A DNA stretch of 64,000 nucleotides, from contig BGZK01000184.1 of assembly GCA_005406025.1 (NCBI GenBank), positions 496,001 through 560,000 on the forward strand. Reading direction: 5' to 3'. The notes below the pieces were generated by a model. That model had not been told where the DNA came from, did not search any database, and saw nothing but the letters and a program-made list of their open reading frames with translations. This document shows, in pieces, positions 36,646-46,820 of the stretch. A program made the translations under genes and the position numbers. Source of the stretch: Eumeta japonica. Its lineage: Eukaryota; Arthropoda; Insecta; Lepidoptera; Psychidae. Each line of letters starts with the position of its first letter. Position 1 is the first letter of the stretch.

Positions 36646-38794
36646 AAATTCGAATCCTTTATAAATATAATAATATCGTATAGACATTATTTATCGAACC
36701 GCTGTGTACGGAATCAAGTTTTTCACTTAATATTATATATGTGGAATAATTAATAACATTAATTCTCTGTTTGTAGTGCGGATAAAACTCGTATAATTAA
36801 ATATGGGTCAGTATTTGTTTTTCTGAGCAATAGCTTGCATTAATTCAGATATATACCAACAAAGATTAAACTTGAATGTGATGGCAAACACACTTTGGTA
36901 TACACAAGACCTTTATTTATCAATATATGCATTCTTAACATTGAAAAAATGTTTTTATTGGTGTTTCGCTTTTTTTGTACATACGCAGTAGTGTATGTAA
37001 TTAAAGATATTCCTCTAAACAAATTTAAATTTCGTTTATCTAGATCACGTGACATTTCATTAGCCGACCTCGATTCCATACATTTAGCATTCTATTCTAT
37101 GAGAGTTCATTACAATATAAAGCCACTACAATTTCCAATTGATTAGGTTAATTAAATATTGCCAAAAGATCAGTAACAAATTTATAGGTATTTATAAATT
37201 AAAAATATATAATCAGATAATGGAGTGGATCATTCCATGAAACTTTGTTGAAATTTGTATACCAGCTTCCTTTTTGAGCGTTATTTTATTGACCATTAAT
37301 TTTAATTTGTAATTTAATTTTAGATTCATGATGTGATTATTTTCAGTCTCTAAAAGTTTAGATAGCTTTCATAGAAAAACTTTATCGTGAATATATAAAG
37401 TATTCTCTGTGTTGATAAACGGCATAAAAAATATTTATATATAAATAAATAAAATTTCCATAAGACAAAATTTCATAAGATGGTCCACGAGAACATCACT
37501 AAAGAGAAAAATCTAATGGGTCACACGCACACAATCAGGCTAATTACATAGTCTGATTTAAAAAATCAGATTTCAAAAATTTATTTAAGCAATTTTATTG
37601 AACAAAGCTCCATCCATTTCGTATAGCACTTATTCCACAATGAATTTAAAATCAAATACATACTTATCAAAACAAACAGAAAAGAACTCTGGTTCTAGTT
37701 GATTTTGTATCGGCAACATCGACTGTACTTTTGTCATTTTTCTTTACAATTTTAATAATGCATTTATAAGCAAGAAAATATAAAATATGAATTGAATACT
37801 GATATAATAACCTATTGTTCAAATAGAAGAAAACAGTGATCATTCTATTTTTAAAGTCGAATTCAATAGAGACAAGCTAAATGTATAATAAAAATTATCT
37901 CATTAAAAAAAAAATAGTTTACTATCATACCGTTCCATCAATCTTGCTAATAATACAGCTCTCACTCATACTATTCAATAAATCATAACACTGGTTAAAC
38001 TTTTATCGATAGTGCTATTCCGCTGAGACTAATGCAATTACCGCTTCCTGTCATGTAGTAAGACAAGATTCTTTCTATGGAGTATGATTGCCGCACTTTT
38101 TACACGGCACATATTGTGTCGTTGATGTCTAATGTATGGCGCTTTCGATACGAATCTGTGTTCATAATGAAACGTATTTTATAGCATGACGTTTGATGCT
38201 ATTGTTTTTATATTAGTGAACATATAGATACTACAATGCAAATAGAAAGTTAAATCTATTTTTATGATTAAAATAATAAAAAAAAAAATTGGTTTTCTGT
38301 CTGTAATAAGAAATTATTTCGTGGACTATTTAAACTTGAAACACAAAATATTCTAAAATTCTGTCATACCATAATTTAAGAATTATAAAGACATATTATA
38401 TTTCCAAAGGTTTGCCACTGACGCAAAATTAGAATATTTAAATGTGCTTCAAAGTTCTGACCAGGTAATAAAAACAATAATAAATATAATAGTTTTACTC
38501 AGTTTATTAGTTAAATTAGGAAAAACGCGATATTTTTAAGGTTAACATCTAACAAAATATCGACAATATCTAATGAAATATCTATAATATATAACAAAAG
38601 GTTAATATCTAATAAAATTTCAAACAAAACACCAATTACAGAATATGTGCGCTCCTACTAGACATTGTAACTAGCGATCGAATACATGCAATAAATTATT
38701 TTAGGGATAATGACTTTTTATTAATTCATTCATATCGTAAAGTGATCGCATCTGTTTTCATGAATGAATATATTTCACGATGTTTTTATGCATG
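36646..38794. other. AT-rich non-coding stretch
   Basis: Complementary frames of 79-83 codons at 36840-37146 lie on opposite strands and are likely chance. A loose duplication ('ggttaacatctaacaaaata' and 'ggttaatatctaataaaatt') occurs at about 38540-38622. No gene is seen. Confidence 0.55.
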
Positions 38795-39060
38795 TGGACT
38801 CGGGGGCAGTACATGAGTTCGCGGCGGCCGCGCCTAGCTCGTTACTCACGCTCGGGCCGGCCGTGACTAGAGCGGTTTCGATTTTACCCGCCAAATAAAG
38901 CGCCTTAGATCCGATAGCCTTTTGCGTGCTGAAACGGACGATAATGGTTAAAGATTGAGATCGTTTTAGTATGAAACGAAAAGTACCGGCCGGCGGCCCC
39001 GCGACAACGTGTACCGTGTTCACGTCGAGAGCCCGCGACGCTGATGAAGGGTACTGTATG
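38795..39060. promoter_or_regulatory. CpG-rich island
   Basis: High CpG at 38815-38880 and 38985-39045 ('cgcggcggccgcgcctagct', 'cggccggcggccccgcgaca'). A 130-codon minus frame (38775-39167) spans it. It begins in a lysine run from a poly-T tract and shows no recognised domain. I favour non-coding regulatory DNA. Confidence 0.3.
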
Positions 39061-39760
39061 TTTATTTTGATAACAATGGCGTTCCATCTTCTTTGATAAG
39101 GATTAGGGATTACGTCGTCGCGTGCCTGTAACGAAGTAGGTTTTTTTTTTTTCAAAAAGCAATCCATGTGACGAGCTTCATTGCGACAAAATTACATTAT
39201 TTTTAAAGAATTTAATATCCTAAAGAAATGTGCATTTTATTGCTTTACTTAATGCATCGCAAGTATCAGATTTAAACACTTTCATTAGACGAAATAAACA
39301 CAATTTGCATGTAGCTATCAAAAATCATTACAACTAATTTGCGTGCCAGGTTTATGTAACTGCGATGTAGGAACGCACTTTCCACACTCTTAAACAATTT
39401 AACAGCACGTACCTTAAACTTTTTACGCTGGTCCAAGGCTACTCGATGGCTTGTAACGACCGTCATCTCTGGTGCGGTGCAATGTCCAGGGACAGAAATA
39501 TAATACTAACGAATGCAGTACCTTCTGATTACGAGCTAAATGCTCTCCATGACGCAGATCAATGATTTTATTTGAGTTTAATGAGTAATCCATGAATCAA
39601 TTCGTTTATGGTGGAAAATCGATCTTTTTACCTTCCGATTCAAAAACAATGTGCCGACACCATGGCTGCTACATACAATTCATAAACAGCACCGCCACAA
39701 ATTGTTACATGTGAATATTATAATATAATATTTTTATTTACTATACATTTACAATATAAT
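39061..39760. other. Non-coding stretch left of the fold-back element
   Basis: Mixed AT-rich DNA. No gene is seen. The last 45 bases are an AT-rich landing site for the fold-back element. Confidence 0.55.
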
Positions 39761-40162
39761 TTAGTCTCCAGTACAAGGACCTTAAATTTCTTTGACACAT
39801 ACAAATGTAAAACTTTGTGAGTGCCTTTTTTGCGACGAATCCGACAAACTTTTCTAATGCAAAAACTTTCGGCGCTGCTGCGTTTTCGAATGTCCGATTC
39901 CCCAAATCATCGATATGACGTCACTATGACTCTCCGTATATACAAGTTTTATTTTTTGAAAATTGTTTAATAAATTTATTTAAAAATTGTGGTCAAGTTA
40001 TCCGATAACAATCATGCTGCGTATGAGGTGTTCACCACCATGAAATTTGTCGATATGACGTCACTATGACTCCCCGTACATACAAGTTTGATTTTTTGAA
40101 ATTCGTTTAATCAAATTTATTTAAAAAATTGTGGTCAAGTTGTCCGACAAAAATCAAGCTGC
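39761..40162 (+). repeat. Left arm of the fold-back element
   Basis: It consists of an outer unique part (39761-39909) with 'ttcggcgctgctgcgttttc' and two tandemly spaced units (39910-40020 and 40050-40162). Both units run from tcgatatgacgtcactatg through 'attgtggtcaagtt' and 'tccga' to 'gctgc'. Confidence 0.85.
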
Positions 40163-40536
40163 AATTGTAGTGACAACAAACTTATTCCTGGCTATCCTAA
40201 TCAGATGTACTTTCAGTATACTCCCACCTTAAAATAGGTATATTAAAAAAATTACATATGACATATTATTGATGATTTAACTATAAAGTAATAATTTTTT
40301 CATAATTAATAAATTTAAGTACTGAAAATATTTTCTGAAAATATTCCTATATTTCATTTGAATTTACGCGCCATCATTTCACACAACCCACGTGACTAAT
40401 ACATTCTCCAACGAAGTCGAGTCGGAGCATCCAGTCACATGTTTGTATATTTTGAGAAGTGCACGCATCGATTATATATTTGAATATTTTCGCAGTGTTT
40501 ATTTCAATTTTTATAACATTATTTATTACATTAAAA

Positions 40537-40753
40537 ATGGAGTATTTTTTTTTGTAGTGTTTCGAGTGAAAATCCAAAGTTTAGAACAAAAAGAGAGGAA
40601 ATCAAACAATTTAATCCGGAAATATTATCTATGCGTACGAAGTTTTTAGAGGCTAAAAAATATCATGGCCATAAATATAACAACGTGGTCCCGCCGGATG
40701 ATTGTGTTGATAATATTATAGGATATCACTCGACCTGTATAAGCACTTTTTGA
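40537..40753 (+). pseudogene. Degraded N-terminal coding fragment inside the fold-back element
   Basis: A start codon at 40537 (context ttaaaaatggag) leads into a run of nine T. From 40553 one frame stays open for 66 codons to a stop at 40751, so a single-base slip in the T run separates start and body. The body includes 'CSVSSENPKFRTKREEIKQF', 'LSMRTKFLEAKKYHGHKY' and 'PPDDCVDNIIGYHSTC'. A Cys near the N-terminus and a GYHxxC motif near the end suggest a zinc-binding N-terminal module. Uncharacterised insect proteins tied to transposons share a similar GYHxxCY ending, in my recollection. The reading stops at that point, so the rest was lost or the element is a deletion derivative. Function unknown. 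Confidence 0.5.
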
Positions 40754-40984
40754 TCGATCTTAGAAAAAAAAATGTTTCATCAAATTTTTGGGGTGCCCCA
40801 TTTTGCCTCGTTCCCCCTGCCCCTAATACACGTGAATATTTAAGTTTATTCAGTCAGAAATTGACCAAAAGAAGTTTACCATTAGTAATGACTTTTTTTT
40901 CATTTGTCAGACTGACTATTTAACTCAATATAATTGTCGGACAAGTCAATATTTGCATTTAGAATACTATTATCATTGTTATTT

Positions 40985-41319
40985 TTGTCCGACATATATG
41001 TACGGGTAGTCATAGTGACGTCATATCGACATTTTCAAAGTGGTGGACACCCCATACGCAGCATGAATTTTGTCGGAAAACTTGGCCACAATTTTTAAAT
41101 AAATTAAATTAAACAAATTTCAAAAAAATCAAATTTGTATATACGGAGAGTCATAGTGACGTCATATCGACAATTTCGGGAATTGGACAATCCAAAACGC
41201 AGCAGCGCCGAAAGTTTTTGCATTAGAAACGTTTGTCGGACTCGTCGCAAAAAAGGCACTCACAAAGTTTCACATTTGTATGTGTCAAATAAATTTTAGG
41301 TCCTTGTACTGGGGACTAA
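40985..41319 (-). repeat. Right arm of the fold-back element
   Basis: Inverted copy of the left arm. It has 'catagtgacgtcatatcga' at 41011-41029 and 41152-41170. The innermost unit is shortened: after 'ttttgtccgacat' the text jumps to 'atgtacggg'. Confidence 0.85.
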
Positions 41320-42506
41320 TTTTGACTGTTTCTGATTACTATTCACTTCCTATTTATTACGAAAATTAAAATTTAACTGTGATAGTTTTTTTACGATTTA
41401 AATTTGTTCGCGGTTTCCGACTACTGTTTTTATAGTATTTTTTTTTTATGCAATCTGTATCATGTACTATTCTAGAACTCAGTCTACGCCTATGCGAAAT
41501 TTTATTACACTCCATTCAACCGTTCAAACATAATTCAAGGATAAACAGTCAGACAAGGCAGTGTAGTAAAATTCTAAAGTTCACATTTAAAATTCAAATC
41601 CTTGAGCAGCTATTCGGTCGCGAGTCGAATAAAAAGTCGGACTCCGATTGTGACAGTCACGTGCCCGATTCAGAACCATGGCGTGTACCGGAGATTTTTT
41701 TGTTTCCCCCGTTGACCGCAATTACTCCGTGACGAAGCGACAAAAACTGATCGGTCTCACTTATTTTACGGCGGCATTTTTTCTTTGTGCAGCTCTACTC
41801 CAGATTACGCAGCCGGGGTCAAAGTTTAAAAACTCGGAATGTTTAGCAATAGGCCTTTAGTTAGCACGATTATAGGAAATGCGAAAGTAAACAAAGAGCC
41901 GGTAGTGACGTGACGAAAGTCGATCGACGGATTGCACAAGCGACACGACGAAAAAAAAAAAAACAAACTTCAGCCAATTTCCAGTCCGATCGAGAGGCTA
42001 GAAAATTACATGCACGACGATGGAAATTTTAAAATGATTAAAGGCCTCAATATTATGCAGTCGCTCGATATAATTTCTTGGCTTGATCACAACCTCATCA
42101 ATGTTCGTTATTGGTAAAATGTATGCTCGCTCACATCTTGAACGCTTACAAATATCCATAAATTATTTACGTGTTGCAATACGAAGCTAAATTATCAATG
42201 ACTGTATTTTAAAAGCATTAAAGTCGCGGTATCAATTTCTCAATTTCTAGAACGTATTTTCTTATTATATAAAACGTATTTCGCTTTCAATGAGCACATG
42301 TTGAATATATGAAAAAAAAAAAAATATTTATTAACATTGTTAAAAGACAGAATTGTACAAATCTTAAGAACCAACAATAATGTGTTCTTTACGTAATACA
42401 AAGACATCAAGCATTATAATTATTTATTTCTAAATAATAATATGTATGAAGTCCTCAAGAATAAATAATAAATACATTGCTATTGGTAATTTTACGAATT
42501 CTTACT
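41320..42506. other. Non-coding stretch
   Basis: Plus frames of 60-94 codons at 41448-41860 overlap one another, with no recognised domain. Mixed composition near 41615-41760. Poly-A tracts follow. Confidence 0.5.
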
Positions 42507-42828
42507 GTGGTAGAGCCATAATGCGGCTAACTTCGCCGCAGAACAAAAAATGGGCCGGCTCGATCTGTTAAATATACCCACTCTTTATGAATACGGACGT
42601 GAAGTAATTATCTACGCCGTTGTATTCAGCCCAGTGAGTGAGAGTTCCGATGGCCCACTTCCCATCTACCCTTTTATCATCTCGATCCCCCCTCCATTAC
42701 ATATTCTATTGCCTCCCAATGCTCTGGTAATTCCTCCGAAGTTGCGAGTGTCCATGGGCGACGGGTGACCGTCTACTTTCTGATGGCTCGCCTGCTCGTT
42801 TTCCCCTCGAATGTACTATAAAAATAAC
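42507..42828 (+). repeat. Lepidopteran dispersed element, copy C
   Basis: Reads gtggtagagccataatgcgg, then 'atgggccggctcgatctgtt', 'atacggacgtgaagtaatta', 'cccagtgagtgagagttccg', C-rich middle, 'gttgcgagtgtccatgggcg' and 'tgatggctcgcctgctcgtt', then an A-rich end. It is the closest of the three copies to the general form I know from Lepidoptera. Confidence 0.85.
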
Positions 42829-43569
42829 GTATTTTTAAAATACTTCATTAATAATCAAGTATTTTCAGCAATAAGGCTACAAGAAGCAAGACATTTATTG
42901 AAAAAAAAAAAAACTTATGTTAACATCTTGATAAGAAATAAACGAACAACTATTATTACATATTTTCAAACAGCTCATCCATTCACAAGGACCCTATAAC
43001 ATTTAACTTAGAGGTCGCACCAAAAGTGTGAGAATTGTTAGTAAACTTGCCGATCGAAACACATTTTTGTGCCTATACATAGCGATAATAATTATAACGT
43101 ATGCGAGTATAAAGTTCTGCATCTGGGTCACTACAATTAACAGAGAGATGAAAGCAAGGCCAAAATGTATAATAGGAATGGGAAGATTTATTGTAATTTT
43201 ATGTTATTAAGTTCAATGCCGACGTATCGGGCCCCGCTGGCATTGTCATTTCATGGAATCAAAACATGGATTGAACTAAGCTTATAAAGGAAAGATGGGC
43301 ATTTAAACTAAGAAAATAAATTATTGTAGTTTTTCAAGGCAAAAAACATGAAATTGAAGAATATTACAAATGCGCTGCTAACACATGCACGTGTTAGCAT
43401 TTAGATAAATCGTTCCTCGATAAATTTATAGCCAAGGGACCCTTAATATTTGGATATTGTATAGTAAACTAACATTGGGTCAGAGAGTAGCTCCACTTAA
43501 ACTGTTTCGGAGGTATTTAATACTAATTTATAGAATTATTTAAATAGATAAATTTATTGTGTTTTTAAA
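42829..43569. other. AT-rich non-coding stretch
   Basis: Contains a hairpin tgctaacac/gtgttagca at 43376-43399. Short plus frames at 42811-42999 and 43028-43210 show nothing recognisable. Confidence 0.55.
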
Positions 43570-44292
43570 GTTCCGAGCGAAAAAGGCAAAAACGGAACCC
43601 TTATAGTTTCGTCATGTCCGTCCATCGGTCAGTCCGTATGTCACAGGCATTTTATTCAAAAACTACAAGACGTATATATATGAAATTTATAGCGTAAGTC
43701 ATGTATGAGCCACTTCTTAGTTTAGTAATTAAATATCAAAAATAAATATTACCAGGGAGGCCCTCCATACATGTAACCGAAGCTGAAAAAATTTTTTTCA
43801 GCAAACATGAACGAGTGGCACATATTTTGATAGTTCTTTTAAAACACTTTAAAGTTTCTTAGCAATTTTTCTGATTGCCTGAATAGTTTCGGAAATAATT
43901 GCCCCGAAATTTGCAGAAATTGTGCCCCCCCCCCCCTCTATTTTGTAAAGCGTATGTACAAAAATATGAAAAAAATGAAGAAGAAAACGCTTAATAAATA
44001 CTTTCAACGAAAATTATTTTGAACATTGTCTCATATAATGTTTTCGAATTACTGCCGAAAAACTGCATTTCTCAACAAAGAGACGTAAGTGCCATGAAGA
44101 TACGCTCTTTTGCTGATGCACTTTAGTTTAGTTTGCATTAATTATAGGCGACTAAAGTGCTTACAACTATGGGAAACATGGACAAAGTGTAACAACGTAC
44201 TTTTTTCATCTGTAATGCATTTCTTTGTAAAAATGGCTTCGGAACCCTATAATGAGCGTGGTCCGACATGCTCTTGGCCAGTTTTTTTTTTT
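43570..44292 (+). mobile_element. Lepidopteran repeat 'ggaaccc...gctcttggcc', near full length
   Basis: The left end has 'aaacggaacccttatagttt' and 'cgtcatgtccgtccatcggt'. The interior has 'ccctccatacatgtaac', 'tttcggaaataattgcccc', a C12 run (43927-43938) and 'tatgaaaaaaatgaagaaga'. The right end has 'ggaaccctataatgagcgtg', 'gtccgacatgctcttggcc' and a poly-T. I know this order of words as a very common lepidopteran repeat. Its mobilisation type is not evident, and no protein is encoded. Confidence 0.75.
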
Positions 44293-44459
44293 AATGCATT
44301 TATCTCGTGCAATAAATTCTAACATGTATGATTCTGACGTTACGATGATCATCTTTTACTTACAAAAGATTTATTTTACTTTCTATCATTAATACATAAA
44401 CAAATAAACGAATATCAATGTATCCAATAACAATCGGTAATTACGTAAATGTCACGTGA

Positions 44460-44492
44460 GGACTGCCGGCGCGGGCGCCCGCGCAGCAGTCC
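44460..44492. repeat. Nested GC-only palindrome
   Basis: The 16-bp perfect palindrome gcgcgggcgcccgcgc (44469-44484) sits inside an outer inverted repeat ggactgc/gcagtcc (44460-44466 and 44486-44492). It is followed by a short CpG-rich stretch up to about 44545, in otherwise AT-rich DNA. Confidence 0.7.
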
Positions 44493-44952
44493 AACGGTCT
44501 CCCGCTGCGCTCGACTTCCGACCAATTACATTGTTTCATTAACTCCGCAACCTGCCCGCTTTATTACTCTAAAGAGAAACTACATGTTAAATAAAGCTAA
44601 ATATAACCTAGCCGTATTTTATTATTTTTCATTACATCAAAAATTATAATGTTTCATTTAGAAATGTTGGTACATTTGTGGGAATCATTGTTTTTAAATT
44701 TATTGGTAATATCGAAGTTTAATTTATTTATTTAAAACGCATGCGCGATCAATGTGAAAATGAGACTTCCACATTCACGATTCTATAATAATCAAACATA
44801 GGGAAAGTCATAATTGCACTAACAGAAATCAAATCACATACATCATGTTTGAATGTCAACTACCTATTCTAGTATAGTTCATATGCTATTTAAGCTGATG
44901 ACTAGGTTGTTATTATTTAAACCTGACAAAGTTTAATATATAAAAAAAAAAC

Positions 44953-44974
44953 TTTAAACAAAATTTTGTTTAAA
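44953..44974. repeat. Perfect 22-bp AT-rich palindrome
   Basis: tttaaacaaaa followed by its exact complement ttttgtttaaa, with no loop. Confidence 0.75.
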
Positions 44975-45687
44975 ACAATTTTTAGAAAACCTATTTACAA
45001 AGCTCTATTTTTCAGATTTATAAAATACATTTTGACAAAATCTAAGGGGGACACAAAATTACTTATTTTTAAAATGAATAAATAGGAAAAATATATATAT
45101 ACATATATATATGTATCTATAAGGAATCAAAACTATAATGCATTTTTAAACATCTATTTAAACAACACCCCACGAAATACAGCCTACGAAATAAACAATT
45201 TCGTATTTCAATTTTATGTACAGAAAAGTATTCCTAATGTTTTATAATCCTTTTATATAATCATATGGTAGTTTTTAGTTATTTGCTCATACAAAATCAT
45301 TAGAACCAATAAAAAATAGCAGTTATAAGTCTGTTGCACACGGACGGACGGACATTACTAAACTTTATATAAAAATTCTCTTTCGCGCCTTGCTGGTGGA
45401 ATTTTAGAAACGAAAAACTAAATTACCTAGCTCCATTCCTGACAAAAAGCTTTTTGACATCCTTAGATAGCTTATGTACATTTACCATTTTCAACGCCAA
45501 AACGTTATTGTTTGTTCTACTTATTATAAAGTTTATTTCGAAATATACATTACATGGTATCAATGTATATTTATTCGTGTCCTATCTTACAGATTTCCAC
45601 TTTTAGATAAAGATTAGTGACCCATCCCAGTTTTAAACGAATGGGCATAAAATAAAACCTCCTTAACAAGTTAAGGTTAGTTTAGTT
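44975..45687. other. AT-rich non-coding stretch
   Basis: TA-rich tract near 45091-45112. 'cacacggacggacggacat' near 45336-45355 resembles a fragment of the 'ggaaccc' repeat family, but is too short to define. Confidence 0.5.
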
Positions 45688-45775
45688 TGAACCATTGGAC
45701 GTCCACTGCCGGATATCCTGGGCCATCTGTAACCTCGACCAGGCCGTCATGCCACCTGGTGGGAGGCCGTCTCTC
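45688..45775 (-). mobile_element. RTE-clade LINE, C-terminal fragment
   Basis: The minus strand spells the familiar end of an RTE endonuclease/reverse-transcriptase polyprotein. 'RRPPTRWHDGLVEVTD' corresponds to the G-R-P-x-x-R-W-x-D-D-(I/L)-V block. The sequence then shortens to a decayed 'QQWT'-like end (plus strand: 'ccattggacgtccactgc'). Only about 90 bp remain. Confidence 0.7.
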
Positions 45776-46482
45776 GAATCGAATATACCGATCTTGATAT
45801 TTAAAAGTACCTTCCAATTTGTACATTAAACAGAAAATACTGGTTAATGTAGAAATTAGACATAACGGACTGGTATTTCAGGAGTAGATGCTAGCCGCTA
45901 ACCTATTAGATATTATTTATATGAACAATACTATGCATGTCGCAAGAAAATAACTCGTTTTTTTTTTTGTTAAGAACCATATAGATTATTATACACAGAT
46001 TATTCGAAAAATGTTTGTAATCAAAGTTTAGATTATATATAGTACTGAGCAATTACAGTCCGACGATGAAGGTGGTCGTCTGCTATGCCGGACAAGCGAA
46101 TTCGAGCCTTAAGTTATATATACTTCTGATCTTTTTTTCTCGTTAATAGGGAAAAATAAATATACATGAATGGTCAATTTACTGGAGACAAAAAGCATCA
46201 TAAGAAAATCTGTACGATGGAGAAGGTTCACATAAAGTTCACAATTATCTGAGAAAGGTTAGAGCCATACAGAAGTACATGTGGCGGAGTTTGGGTCAGC
46301 GTAGCCAATACTGTTCAAGCGTTCTACAGGCAAGCCTTCAAGGACATTGTGTTTCATTAGTCTAAAATTATATACGATATAAAAGACTTGAGTTATTCGC
46401 AATATTTTATCATTGAGCTTTTTAATAATCTATAATCACTATGTTTGTTTGTTTTTGAATAATGCTATACTTGAAATAATAT
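45776..46482. other. Non-coding stretch between LINE fragments
   Basis: Possible decayed LINE text around 46040-46340 ('gtccgacgatgaaggtggtc', 'gtacatgtggcggagtttgg'), but no frame can be followed. Confidence 0.4.
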
Positions 46483-46820
46483 GAAGGAAGTTATAGTGAC
46501 TGGAGTAAAAAGAGGTATATTGCGGTGCTTTGACCATTCGGAAAGGATCAATGCAAGTAGACTGACAAAACGAATCTATAGAACGAATGCGTGTGATAGA
46601 AAGGTCAGCAAGGGTCGCCATAGAAAATTCAGACCATATTAGTGGTATGGTCAAAAAAGGGCCAAATTTTAAACACCCGTAACCGACGAGCTTACATGAA
46701 AAGATTGATGTATGTCAGTGAGGCAAGAGAGATATGCAAAAATCGTACCATATGGAAATCGATAGCCACTGCCTACCTTCTGGGAAATAGGCGTGAGTTT
46801 ATATTATTATTAATAATATG
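46483..46820 (+). mobile_element. RTE-type LINE 3' end, frameshifted
   Basis: The plus strand reads 'GVKRGILRCFDHSERINASR' and 'LTKRIYRTNACDRKVSKG', then 'RHRKFRPY' to a stop. After a frameshift the text corresponds to the 'RNRRAYMKRLM' and 'EAREICKNRTIWKSIATAY' blocks. This is the conserved C-terminus of lepidopteran RTE-like retrotransposon proteins. A short (tat/att)n tail at 46800-46812 follows, as usual for such LINEs. Several indels make it non-functional. The minus-strand 71-codon frame over it is a shadow. Confidence 0.75.

Larger units (their letters stand above)
39761..41319. mobile_element. Fold-back DNA element with long inverted arms and a coding relic in the loop
   Basis: The two ends are inverted copies: left ttagtctccagtacaagg, right ccttgtactggggactaa. 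The outer 160 bp of the arms differ at only about 12 positions by my alignment, roughly 92% identical. The left arm continues to about 40162. The right arm starts about 40985 and has lost about 65 bp. Each arm holds two direct repeats of a 110-bp unit starting with the same 19-mer. A loop of about 820 bp carries an AT-rich leader and a degraded reading frame. A possible 5-bp target duplication aattt borders it (39758-39762 and 41318-41322), though it overlaps the arm ends and is weak. Structure fits a FB-like or long-TIR DNA transposon. I do not recognise the family. Confidence 0.8.

Noticed and set aside
40392..40649. 85-codon plus frame in the fold-back loop
   Set aside because: It overlaps, in another frame, the better-supported reading from 40553 to 40753. 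It is rich in Tyr, Phe and Ile from AT-rich leader DNA.
46439..46654. 71-codon minus frame
   Set aside because: Shadow of the plus-strand RTE LINE C-terminus.
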